A DNA stretch of 64,000 bases from the NCBI RefSeq assembly GCF_000829415.1, contig NZ_AP014637.1, positions 2,244,001 through 2,308,000 on the forward strand, in the 5' to 3' direction. Position numbers and translations under genes: made by a program. Below, piece after piece: positions 26,758 through 34,759 of this stretch; within the stretch, counting starts at the first letter, position 1; each line of letters opens with the position of its first letter. The notes beneath the pieces were generated by a model, which saw only the letters and a list, made by a program, of their open reading frames with translations, made no database searches and was not told where the DNA came from. This stretch comes from Pseudomonas sp. StFLB209 (lineage in GTDB: Bacteria; Pseudomonadota; Gammaproteobacteria; Pseudomonadales; Pseudomonadaceae).

Positions 26758-27339
26758 ATGCATAACGAATCCATCCGTTATCTGATCGTGCCAGGTTGGC
26801 AAGGGTCGCCGGACGATCACTGGCAGACTCATTGGCAGAATAGCTTGCCCAACAGCGCCCGTGTACAACAGGCTGACTGGGACAAACCACGTCGGGAAGA
26901 TTGGGTGGGTGAGTTGCAGCGTTCGATTGCCGCGCACAGCTCGCCGGTGATCCTGATCGCCCATAGTCTGGGCTGCATCACGGTGGCGCACTGGGCGCAA
27001 CTGGCGCCGGTCGAGTCGCTGCGTCAGGTGCATGGGGCATTGCTGGTTGCGCCTGCCGACGTCGAGCGGCCCAATTGCCCGCCGGCGCTGCGAAATTTTG
27101 CGCCGATTCCCGATCACCTGCTGCCGTTCCCGACCCAGATTGTCAGTTCTGACAACGATCCGGCGGTCAGCACCCAGCGCGCCATGGAAATGGCCCGCCA
27201 CTGGGGCGCCGAGGTGGGCTTTCTGAGCCAGGCCGGGCACATCAACGTCAAGTCCGGTCACCAACGCTGGGAGCAGGGCTTCGCCTACCTTTACCGCCTG
27301 CAAAGCCGCCTGGAGCAACAGTCGCGTCGGCGCGCTTGA
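26758..27339 (+). CDS. RBBP9/YdeN-family serine hydrolase
   Basis: A 193-residue small alpha/beta hydrolase of the RBBP9/YdeN family. It begins with YLIVPGWQGSPDDHWQTHW, carries the nucleophile in LIAHSLGC (S70), the acid in SDNDPAVS and the histidine in AGHINVKSGH. AGGAGG lies at a good distance before ATG 26758. It stands directly upstream of the sigma-54 activator homologue and the sulfur transport genes, where family members are often found. The substrate is unknown. Confidence 0.9.
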   Translation: MHNESIRYLIVPGWQGSPDDHWQTHWQNSLPNSARVQQADWDKPRREDWVGELQRSIAAHSSPVILIAHSLGCITVAHWAQLAPVESLRQVHGALLVAPADVERPNCPPALRNFAPIPDHLLPFPTQIVSSDNDPAVSTQRAMEMARHWGAEVGFLSQAGHINVKSGHQRWEQGFAYLYRLQSRLEQQSRRRA

Positions 27340-27420
27340 GTCTGCGTTTTATTTATCAGCTCCGATCCGGGGCCATTTTTTGTAACGCCGGGGCCAGGAT
27401 GGCGCTGGCGGGAGTTATTC

Positions 27421-28371
27421 ATGAGTGTTCAAGAGATTCCTGGTCAGTCGTTTCTGACCTTCCCTGATGCTGACAAGAGCCCGCTGAGCATCCGTGCCAA
27501 GGCGCTGGTGTTCATTGACCCCCGTTCGCGGCAGTTGCGTACCGAAATGGAGCAACTGGCGGCGGGGCCGTTGCCGATCCTGATTCGCGGCGAACCGGGC
27601 ACCGGTAAAGAGCTGCTGGCCCGCCACATTCATCGTGGCAGTGATCGCGGTGGTCTGTTCGTTTCGGTCAATTGCGGGGCGCTGAGTCCGACCTACGCCG
27701 AAGCTGAGCTGTTCGGCCACGCGCCTGGCGCCCACAACGGTTCACCGAGCAGCCGCGCCGGCTGGTTCGGTTCGGCCAACGGCGGCACGCTGTATCTGGA
27801 TGAAATCGGCGACCTGCCGCTGCCGATTCAGAGCAAGCTGTTGGCCGCGCTGGAAAATCATGAAGTCACCCGGGTCGGCTCACAGCAGCCCAGCCCGGTG
27901 GATGTGCGCCTGGTCGCGGCGACCAGTATCGACCTGGCCAAGGCCGTGGCGGCGGGCAAGTTTCACGAGCGCTTGTACCATTACCTCAGCGAAGGCCGTC
28001 TCGACCTGCCTGCCTTGCGCGAGCAGCCGGGCAATATCCTGCCGTTGGCCGAATACTTCGTCGGTATCTACAGCCAGCGCCTGAACCTGCCGGTGCAGTT
28101 GATCAGCGATGCCGCCCATGAGGTGTTGCAGGCCCACGACTGGCCGGGCAATACCCGCGAGCTGGAAAATGTCATCCACTTCGCCTTGCTGGTCAGCAGC
28201 GGTGAAGAAATTCTGCCAGAACACCTCAACCTGCCGGGCAGCAACGATCCGCTGGCTGAAATTGAACGCCAGACGCGTCGTTTGCTGGGCAATGCCGAGC
28301 CTGCGCAACTGGCGCAGCTGAAAAGCCTGTTGCAAACACTGACCGGGCGCCTTGAGCAACTGCCGGGCTGA
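27421..28371 (+). CDS. Degenerate sigma-54 activator homologue (SfnR-like AAA+ domain)
   Basis: A 316-residue protein homologous to sigma-54 enhancer-binding proteins such as SfnR. Walker A GEPGTGKE and Walker B LYLDEIGDLP are present. The sigma-54-contacting GAFTGA loop is replaced by GAHNGS, the FREDLYYRL segment reads FHERLYHYL so that the usual arginine-finger positions are changed, and the protein ends shortly after the AAA+ lid with no Fis-type DNA-binding helix-turn-helix. It is therefore unlikely to activate transcription in the classical way. It might bind ATP and partner proteins, for example as an anti-activator. GGGAG precedes ATG 27421. An intrinsic terminator follows. Confidence 0.85.
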   Translation: MSVQEIPGQSFLTFPDADKSPLSIRAKALVFIDPRSRQLRTEMEQLAAGPLPILIRGEPGTGKELLARHIHRGSDRGGLFVSVNCGALSPTYAEAELFGHAPGAHNGSPSSRAGWFGSANGGTLYLDEIGDLPLPIQSKLLAALENHEVTRVGSQQPSPVDVRLVAATSIDLAKAVAAGKFHERLYHYLSEGRLDLPALREQPGNILPLAEYFVGIYSQRLNLPVQLISDAAHEVLQAHDWPGNTRELENVIHFALLVSSGEEILPEHLNLPGSNDPLAEIERQTRRLLGNAEPAQLAQLKSLLQTLTGRLEQLPG

Positions 28372-28392
28372 GCCCTTTGAGTCACTGATTTC

Positions 28393-28428
28393 AACGCCGT
28401 AGTCCGTGATGGGCTGCGGCGTTTTTTT
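28393..28428 (+). terminator. Rho-independent terminator after the AAA+ gene
   Basis: AACGCCGTAG (28393-28402) pairs with CTGCGGCGTT (28414-28423, one G-U pair) and runs into seven T residues. It lies 21 bp after the stop codon and separates the AAA+ gene from metQ. Confidence 0.85.
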
Positions 28429-28603
28429 GCCAACTGGTCAGGAAATAGCGCACCAGAGGCTTATCTGTAAAAGTAATAAGAAGATTGATAAAAAGTATTT
28501 TGTGGTAATAAAAAAGCCCGCTAATGTCTGCTCCACGTCCCAATGGCCACCATCGGGACCCTCAAATACTCATAAGCAACACAGATCCTCCAAGGGGCAA
28601 CGC

Positions 28604-29386
28604 ATGAAAAAGACATTCCTGATGGCCGCACTGGCAGTGGCGTTCTCGACAGGCCTGGCACATGCCGGCGAGAAACTGGTGGTTGGCGCGACCCCGGTTC
28701 CGCATGCCGAAATCCTTGAGCTGATCAAGCCGACCCTGGCCAAGGAAGGTGTGGACCTGGAAATCAAGGTTTTCACCGACTACGTGCAGCCCAATGTACA
28801 GCTCAACGAGAAGCGTCTGGACGCCAACTACTTCCAGACCAAGCCTTACCTGGACGGGTTCAACAAAGGTAAAGGCGCGACCCTGACCACCGGTGTCGGT
28901 GTACACGTCGAACCCTTCGGCGGCTATTCGTCGAAATACAAGAGCCTGAACGAGCTGCCTGAAGGCGCCACCGTGGCGATCCCCAACGAGGGCAGCAATG
29001 CCGGCCGTGCCCTGTTGCTGTTGCAAAAAGGCGGCCTGATCACCCTGAAAGACCCGACCAACGCCCTGTCGACCCCGAAAGACATCGCAACCAACCCCAA
29101 GAAGCTGAAATTCCGTGAGCTGGAATCGGCGGTACTGCCGCGTACCCTGAGCCAGGTCGATCTGGCGCTGATCAACACCAACTACGCGCTGGAAGCCAAG
29201 CTCAACCCGAAAAAGGATGCACTGATCATTGAAGGCGCCGATTCGCCGTACGTGAATTATCTGGTAACCCGTGCCGACAACGCCAACACCGACGCGATCC
29301 AGAAGCTGTCCAAGGCGCTGACCAGCCCTGAAGTCAAAGCTTTCATCGAGAAGAAATACGACGGCGCGGTATTGCCGGCGTTCTAA
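28604..29386 (+). CDS. metQ: MetQ/NlpA-family methionine-type substrate-binding protein
   Basis: A 260-residue binding protein of the NlpA/MetQ family (LVVGATPVPHAEILELIKP, NYFQTKPYLD, AIPNEGSNAGRALLLLQ). It has an ordinary signal peptide (FLMAALAVAFSTGLAHA) with no lipobox cysteine, so it is likely periplasmic rather than lipid-anchored. ATG 28604 follows AAGGGG. No MetN ATPase or MetI permease gene is adjacent, so it must use a partner elsewhere or serve the nearby sulfonate-type transporter. The AT-rich 175 bp upstream should hold its promoter. Confidence 0.9.
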   Translation: MKKTFLMAALAVAFSTGLAHAGEKLVVGATPVPHAEILELIKPTLAKEGVDLEIKVFTDYVQPNVQLNEKRLDANYFQTKPYLDGFNKGKGATLTTGVGVHVEPFGGYSSKYKSLNELPEGATVAIPNEGSNAGRALLLLQKGGLITLKDPTNALSTPKDIATNPKKLKFRELESAVLPRTLSQVDLALINTNYALEAKLNPKKDALIIEGADSPYVNYLVTRADNANTDAIQKLSKALTSPEVKAFIEKKYDGAVLPAF

Positions 29387-29412
29387 GCAGTAACAGTTTC
29401 ATTAGCAGCATT

Positions 29413-29470
29413 TTCGCGGCTGAAGCCGCTCCTGCAGGCGTACGCCCGTAGGAGTGGCTTCAGCCGCGAA
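29413..29470. repeat. REP-like long palindrome
   Basis: A near-perfect inverted repeat with arms of about 21 bp (TTCGCGGCTGAAGCCGCTCCT and its complement with one mismatch) between metQ and the dioxygenase gene. It may also stop metQ transcription. Confidence 0.8.
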
Positions 29471-29577
29471 GCATTTGAAACCAGTCATATGCATATTCAA
29501 TAACGGTATTTAAATTTAATTTCTTATATCGATACAGTTACTCCATTCAGTTCCTGGTCCTTTGAATCGGAGTACTC

Positions 29578-30474
29578 ATGCCAGCAGCCTCCCTCGCTTC
29601 TTCAGCCGCACAATCGGCCAGCCAATCCTTCGAAGTACGCCCTTTGTCCGGCAATGTCGGTGCAGAGATTGTCGGCCTGGATTTGTCTCGCAGCCTCAAC
29701 GACAGCGACTTTGCCCGGGTCCATAAAGCCCATCTGGACCACCATTTGGTGGTGTTCCGTGACCAGCGGATCACCCCGCAGCAGCAGATCGATTTCAGCC
29801 GCCGTTTCGGTGTATTGCAGATCCACGTGCTCAAGCAGTTCCTGTTGGCCAACCACCCGGAAATCCTCATCGTTTCCAATATCGTTGAAGACGGCCAGCC
29901 CATCGGCCTTGGCGATGCCGGCAAGTTCTGGCATTCGGACCTGTCCTACAAAGAGCTGCCAAGCCTGGGTTCGATGCTCTATGCCCAGGAGCTGCCCAGC
30001 GAAGGCGGCGACACATTGTTCGCCGACATGCACAAGGCTTGGGAAACCCTGCCTGAGCATCTGCGCAAGGCCGTGGAAGGCCGCAAAGCAGTGCACAGCT
30101 ATACCGCGCGCTACCGTGACGGTCACAACGCCGAAAACTGGCGGCCGACCCTGACCCCCGAGCAACTGGCTCAGGTGGTTGAAGTGGCGCATCCGGTGGT
30201 GCGTACCCACCCGGAGAATGGCCGCAAGGCGCTATTTGTCAGTGAAAACTTCACCACCCATATCGTTGGTGTGCCTGAAGACGAAAGCCGCCAGATCCTC
30301 GCCGAGGTGTATGCCCACAGCACCCGCCCCGAGAACGTCTACCGCCATCAATGGCAGGACAACGACATGGTGTTCTGGGACAACCGTTCATTGATCCACC
30401 TGGCGACCGGCTGCCCGGCCCATCTGCGCCGCCGCTTGCACCGCACGACCATTCAGGGCACTGCGCCTTACTGA
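29578..30474 (+). CDS. TauD/TfdA-family 2-oxoglutarate dioxygenase
   Basis: A 298-residue Fe(II)/2-oxoglutarate dioxygenase. The iron ligands are H119 and D121 in FWHSDLSYKE and the distal histidine in DNRSLIHLA, with the 2-oxoglutarate-binding arginine in the final RRRLHRTTIQG. It starts the operon with a sulfonate-type ABC transporter, so it probably releases sulfite from an imported organosulfonate. The gene order dioxygenase-ATPase-permease-binding protein differs from the standard tauABCD order, and the true substrate may not be taurine. ATG 29578 follows GGAG. Confidence 0.92.
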   Translation: MPAASLASSAAQSASQSFEVRPLSGNVGAEIVGLDLSRSLNDSDFARVHKAHLDHHLVVFRDQRITPQQQIDFSRRFGVLQIHVLKQFLLANHPEILIVSNIVEDGQPIGLGDAGKFWHSDLSYKELPSLGSMLYAQELPSEGGDTLFADMHKAWETLPEHLRKAVEGRKAVHSYTARYRDGHNAENWRPTLTPEQLAQVVEVAHPVVRTHPENGRKALFVSENFTTHIVGVPEDESRQILAEVYAHSTRPENVYRHQWQDNDMVFWDNRSLIHLATGCPAHLRRRLHRTTIQGTAPY

Positions 30475-30504
30475 TCAGCCGTACCGATTTAGAGGAGCGC
30501 CGAC

Positions 30505-31389
30505 ATGAATGCTGTCGTGCAAAGCCATACGGCTAGCCATAACAATCCCGCGCAACAGGCCAATCAGCCCGCCGCTGAGGCCTTGTTGCAAGTACAGAAT
30601 GTGAGCCTGGAATACCGTACCCCGGAGCGGGTTGTGCGGGCGACCCATCAGGTCAGTTTCGAGGTCGATCCGTCTGACCGCTTCGTCCTGCTCGGCCCTT
30701 CGGGCTGCGGCAAGTCCACCCTGCTCAAGGCGGTGGCCGGTTTCATCAGGCCTAGCGAGGGGCAGATTCGCCTGGCCGGTCATCAGGTCAGCGAACCGGG
30801 ACCGGACCGCATCGTGGTGTTCCAGGAGTTCGACCAGTTACCGCCCTGGAAGACGGTGATCGAGAACGTCATGTTCCCGCTGCTGGCCTCGCGCACCCTC
30901 AAGCGTCCCGAGGCGTTGGAGCGTGCCAAATACTATCTGGACAAGGTCGGCCTGAGCGCTTTCGCCCAGGCGTACCCGCACACTTTGTCTGGCGGCATGA
31001 AAGCGAGGGTAGCGATTGCCCGCGCGCTGGCCATGCAGCCGAAGATCCTGCTGATGGATGAGCCTTTCGCCGCGCTCGACGCGCTGACCCGGCGCAAGAT
31101 GCAGGAAGAGTTGCTGGAGCTATGGGACGAGGTGCGTTTCACCCTGTTGTTCGTCACCCACTCCATTGAAGAGGCGTTGGTGGTCGGCAACCGCATCCTG
31201 TTGCTGTCGCCGCATCCGGGTCGGGTTCGCGCCGAGATCAACAGCCACCAGTACGACTTGCAGAGCCTGGGCGGGGTGGGGTTTCAGCAGACCGCGCAGC
31301 GCATCCACCGCTTGCTGTTCGACGAGCAGCCTGGTGGCAGCCAGACCGAGCGTGAACTGGGCTTTCAGGACATACGCATCGCGTATTGA
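30505..31389 (+). CDS. Sulfonate/taurine-type ABC transporter ATP-binding protein
   Basis: A 294-residue ATPase of the TauB/SsuB type. Walker A is GPSGCGKST (residues 64-72), the signature LSGGMKAR, Walker B KILLMDEPFAALD and the switch FVTHSIEEAL. A 40-residue C-terminal tail and a glutamine-rich 25-residue N-terminal extension are longer than usual. GAGGAG lies upstream of ATG 30505, 30 bp after the dioxygenase stop. It powers import with the next two genes. Confidence 0.93.
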   Translation: MNAVVQSHTASHNNPAQQANQPAAEALLQVQNVSLEYRTPERVVRATHQVSFEVDPSDRFVLLGPSGCGKSTLLKAVAGFIRPSEGQIRLAGHQVSEPGPDRIVVFQEFDQLPPWKTVIENVMFPLLASRTLKRPEALERAKYYLDKVGLSAFAQAYPHTLSGGMKARVAIARALAMQPKILLMDEPFAALDALTRRKMQEELLELWDEVRFTLLFVTHSIEEALVVGNRILLLSPHPGRVRAEINSHQYDLQSLGGVGFQQTAQRIHRLLFDEQPGGSQTERELGFQDIRIAY

Positions 31390-31431
31390 GCATTCACCGG
31401 CAGGCCTGGCCTGCCCGCAGAGATTCAAACC

Positions 31432-32310
31432 ATGAGTATTTCCACCAATCCGTCTTCGCCGCGCCGCGAAGAATATGAAGTCGCGCTTGAGCCATTCGTG
31501 CAGAGTGAGCTGGCCCGTGACATTCCCCTGCTGCAGCGCATCTGGCAACTGGGCTGGGTGCGCAAGACCCTGATCATGATCGTCCTGGCCGTGCTCTGGG
31601 AAGTGGTCGCCCGCATCCAGGCCAACGACCTGCTGCTGCCGAGCTTCTTGCAGACTGCCAAGGCGTTCTATGACGGCCTGCTCAGCGGCGAACTGCTGGG
31701 CAAGGTATGGATCTCACTCACCGTGCTTATTCAGGGGTATCTGATCGGCATCGTCCTGGCCTTTGGTCTGACCACCCTGGCGGTGTCGACCCAACTGGGC
31801 CGTGACCTGCTCAGTACCCTGACCGCCATGTTCAACCCGCTGCCGGCCATCGCCCTGTTGCCGCTGGCGTTGCTGTGGTTTGGCCTGGGCCAGAACAGCC
31901 TGATCTTCGTCCTGGTGCACTCGGTGCTCTGGGCACTGGCGTTGAACACCTATGCCGGTTTTCTGGGGGTGTCCGAGACGCAGCGCATGGCCGGTCGCAA
32001 CTATGGCCTCAAGGGGCTGCGCTTTGTCTGGCACATCCTGATTCCGGCGGCGCTGCCGTCGATCCTGGCTGGCCTGAAGATTGGCTGGGCCTTCGCCTGG
32101 CGCACCCTGATCGCCGCCGAACTGGTGTTCGGCGCCTCGTCGGGCAAGGGCGGCCTGGGCTGGTACATCTTCCAGAACCGCAACGAGCTGTACACCGATA
32201 AGGTGTTTGCCGGCCTGGCTGCGGTGATCCTTATCGGCCTGCTGGTCGAGAACCTGTTGTTCGCCAATATCGAGCGTCTGACCGTTAAACGCTGGGGCAT
32301 GCAGCGCTAA
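31432..32310 (+). CDS. Sulfonate/taurine-type ABC transporter permease
   Basis: A 292-residue inner-membrane permease of the SsuC/TauC family with about six helices. The coupling loop is ETQRMAGRNYGLKGLRFVWHILIPAALPS, and the family motif IGWAFAWRTLIAAELVFGAS follows. It lies 42 bp after the ATPase gene in the same operon. Its ligand follows from the binding protein downstream and is not known. Confidence 0.92.
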   Translation: MSISTNPSSPRREEYEVALEPFVQSELARDIPLLQRIWQLGWVRKTLIMIVLAVLWEVVARIQANDLLLPSFLQTAKAFYDGLLSGELLGKVWISLTVLIQGYLIGIVLAFGLTTLAVSTQLGRDLLSTLTAMFNPLPAIALLPLALLWFGLGQNSLIFVLVHSVLWALALNTYAGFLGVSETQRMAGRNYGLKGLRFVWHILIPAALPSILAGLKIGWAFAWRTLIAAELVFGASSGKGGLGWYIFQNRNELYTDKVFAGLAAVILIGLLVENLLFANIERLTVKRWGMQR

Positions 32311-32339
32311 GCATCATTGAATTCCAAGAGAGCATTTTC

Positions 32340-33356
32340 ATGAGCAAGACTTTCAAACGCGCTGGCCTGACCGGTCTGGCGGCGACTTTCCTGCTGGGCG
32401 GCCTGCTCAGTGGTACGGCCCAGGCCGAAGGCAAGATCAGCATCGCCCAACAGTTCGGTATCGGTTACCTGATTCTGGACGTGGTGCGCGACCAGAAACT
32501 GATCGAGAAACACGGCAAGCAACAAGGTCTGGATATCGAGGTGAACTGGAACAGCGTTTCCGGCGCCACGGCGATGAACGAAGGCCTGCTGGCCGGCGCA
32601 CTGGATGTGGTGTCGGCCGGCGTACCGCCGATGCTGACGGTATGGGACCGGACAAAGGGCAAGCAGAACGTCAAGGCCATTGCCTCGTTGGGTTCGATGC
32701 CCAACTACCTGCTGACCAACAATCCGAACGTGAAGACCCTCAAGGACTTCTCGGAAAAGGACCGTATCGCCGTACCGGCAGCGGGAGTGGGTTTCCAGTC
32801 GCGGACCTTGCAGATCGAAACTGCCAAGCAGTTCGGTAACGACAACTACAAGAAATTCGACAATATCTCGGTGAGCCTGGCCCACCCGGATGCCACGGCT
32901 GCGCTGCTTGCCGGTGGCTCGGAGATCAATTCGCACTTCTCCAGCCCGCCGTTCCAGTACCAGGCGCTGGAAAACCCTAACGTACATAAAGTGCTCAGCT
33001 CGTATGATGTGCTCGGTGGCCAGGCTACGTTCAACGTCCTGTACACCACCCAGAAGTTCCACGACGAGAACCCCAAGACCTACAAGGCGTTCTACGACGC
33101 ACTGGCCGAAGCCGAGAAGATCATCAAAGCCGACAAACCGGCCGCCGCGCAGACCTACATCCGTGTCGAACAGTCCAAACTGCCATTGGCGCTGGTCGAG
33201 AAGATCGTCGCCGATCCGGAAATCGACTTCACCATCACCCCGCAGCGCACCTTCATCTATGCCGAGAAGCTGCATGAACTGGGCGTGTTGAAAAACAAGG
33301 CAGCGAGCTGGAAGGACTACTTCTTCGAAGAAGCCCACGGTACGCCGGGGAGCTGA
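32340..33356 (+). CDS. Sulfonate/nitrate-type ABC transporter substrate-binding protein (SsuA/TauA/NMT1-like)
   Basis: A 338-residue periplasmic binding protein with a signal peptide (LTGLAATFLLGGLLSGTAQA). Typical features of the NMT1/SsuA group are EVNWNSVSGATAMNEGLLAGALDV and LLAGGSEINSHFSSPPF. It is last in the dioxygenase-ABC operon. Sequence alone does not tell taurine from alkanesulfonates or other small organosulfur compounds. A REP-like palindrome follows the stop. Confidence 0.92.
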   Translation: MSKTFKRAGLTGLAATFLLGGLLSGTAQAEGKISIAQQFGIGYLILDVVRDQKLIEKHGKQQGLDIEVNWNSVSGATAMNEGLLAGALDVVSAGVPPMLTVWDRTKGKQNVKAIASLGSMPNYLLTNNPNVKTLKDFSEKDRIAVPAAGVGFQSRTLQIETAKQFGNDNYKKFDNISVSLAHPDATAALLAGGSEINSHFSSPPFQYQALENPNVHKVLSSYDVLGGQATFNVLYTTQKFHDENPKTYKAFYDALAEAEKIIKADKPAAAQTYIRVEQSKLPLALVEKIVADPEIDFTITPQRTFIYAEKLHELGVLKNKAASWKDYFFEEAHGTPGS

Positions 33357-33398
33357 ATAACCAGTGTCGGCCATATAGCGCAATAAACACCGAAGCTT

Positions 33399-33452
33399 GC
33401 AGGAGCAGCTTTAGCTGCGAAGCCTTCACACAGCGTCTTCGCGGCTAAAGCC
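33399..33452. repeat. REP-like palindrome
   Basis: GCAGGAGCAGCTTTAGCTGC and TTCGCGGCTAAAGCC are the arms of a REP-type imperfect palindrome after the binding-protein gene. Confidence 0.65.
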
Positions 33453-33706
33453 AATACTGTTCAATCAGGTACTGTATACCCCCGGTGGGAGCGAGCTCTG
33501 CTCGCGAAGAGCCGGTAAAGTCACAGCATCTGCTGCGAATGTGCTGCCGCCTTCGTTGTGGTTCGGCACTCCGACAAGCGGAGCGCCGGCCGGCCACTCC
33601 CGCCGAGATTTGTGTACTTAAGCGAACAGCGTCGCGGCTAATGCTGAGGTACATCCACAGCCGATGTGCTGGTTTCTCTGGCCTTTTCGCGAGCAAGCTC
33701 GCTCCT
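33452..33706. repeat. Composite palindromic element, locus A (interrupted)
   Basis: The left half begins with CAATACTGTTCAATCAGGTA, then a REP hairpin GCGAGC-TCT-GCTCGC (33491-33505) and GGTAAAGTCACAGCA. The right half (about 33661-33706) carries the inverted REP GCGAGCAAGCTCGCTCC. The same arrangement occurs intact at 54025-54179, so this copy has an insertion between its halves. Confidence 0.6.
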
Positions 33707-33779
33707 ACTTCTGCCAGTACCCGACTCCTTTGCGACAGAGCATTGTTGACGCCTCTCTCGATACTTTGAGCAGGCCGTT

Positions 33780-34580
33780 ATGGCGATGCGTATCTACCGC
33801 TACGATCCGCTGGACCGTCTGGCCAGGACCAGAACCCTGGCTGCTGGCGAACATTCGTCGCCCGGCTTCAATGGCGAGTTGCCCGACCCGCTGACCGGGC
33901 ACTACCTGCTGGGCCATGGCTATCGGGCGTACAACCCGGTGCTGATGCGTTTCAACAGCCCCGACAGCTTGAGCCCGTTTGCCGAAGGCGGGATCAATGC
34001 CTATGCCTATTGTGCGGGTGATCCGGCCAACCGCTCGGATCGCTCGGGGCATGCAGTGGATGATCATATGAGGTCGTTCCTGTGGATCGGCCTGGGGCTG
34101 TTCGGCGCAGCATGGGGCGTCAAACTGGCTGTACCTTCAATCCGGAAAGTGCTCGCGGGTGGAACTGCGGCCTCAGCCAAACTGGCGGCAGCTGGCGCGG
34201 TCGGTCAATTGGCGGCCAGCACGGCATTTACGGTCAGCCGGGTTATCGCTGCGGTGGACCCGCGATCGCCAGTGGCTGATCCGCTGATGTGGGCCGCCAT
34301 CGGGCTTGGATTACCCTCGGTCGGCTCGCGGGTTTCCTCGTTTTTTTGGGGCAAGCGTGAAGGGCGTTTACAGGCTGCAGCCATGGTTCGCGCCAAGCAA
34401 GCCCAAGCCATGGTGCAGGAACAGTGGCACCTGCGGCTGGATCTGCGGGTAACACGTCAGGCCGCTCAGTTGCCGGCCGCAGAACGACTGGCACTGGTGC
34501 TGCAGCCCTGGTTGCAAGCCATGAGCAGGAATTCTCGTGCGCCGGTGCAGAGCATCGCAGCGTCCGTACGCGGACGTTAG
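33780..34580 (+). CDS. Short stand-alone RHS repeat-associated core protein with membrane-type C-terminus
   Basis: A 266-residue protein that begins with the end of an RHS core (RYDPLDRL ... FNGELPDPLTGHYLLGHGYRAYNPVLMRFNSPDSLSPF) and then leaves the core at about residue 90. The variable C-terminal region has hydrophobic segments (SFLWIGLGLFGAAWGVKLAV, ADPLMWAAIGLGLPSVGS) and a basic helical tail. Full RHS proteins exceed 1000 residues, so this is a short orphan form, common in Pseudomonas, that may be a displaced toxin tip. No immunity gene follows. The flanking palindromes could have helped it move. Confidence 0.75.
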   Translation: MAMRIYRYDPLDRLARTRTLAAGEHSSPGFNGELPDPLTGHYLLGHGYRAYNPVLMRFNSPDSLSPFAEGGINAYAYCAGDPANRSDRSGHAVDDHMRSFLWIGLGLFGAAWGVKLAVPSIRKVLAGGTAASAKLAAAGAVGQLAASTAFTVSRVIAAVDPRSPVADPLMWAAIGLGLPSVGSRVSSFFWGKREGRLQAAAMVRAKQAQAMVQEQWHLRLDLRVTRQAAQLPAAERLALVLQPWLQAMSRNSRAPVQSIAASVRGR

Positions 34581-34759
34581 CTGCCAACGCGACTGTCTGC
34601 GGTAAACAGCCGGCCTTCACGGCGCAGATTGGCGAGGGTGATGCACTTCGTGTTTCGCCAATGCTTGAGCGCAAGGAACCCTTGCCCGTTCCCCGCAGTC
34701 GCATATTCACATCACTCAATGACTCTCCATTTCAGATCTGCATCCACCAAGGAGCCTGC

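Larger units (their letters stand above)
33357..33779. other. 423-bp gene-free region rich in palindromic repeats
   Basis: The gap holds one ordinary REP (33399-33452) and a composite palindromic element (33452-33706) whose two halves are separated by about 125 bp of unrelated sequence. No convincing gene or promoter was seen in the remaining bases. Confidence 0.7.

Noticed and set aside
33357..33779. Repeated palindromes considered as a CRISPR array
   Set aside because: The repeats are inverted, irregularly spaced and imperfect, without uniform repeat-spacer units or cas genes. They fit REP and composite palindromic elements.
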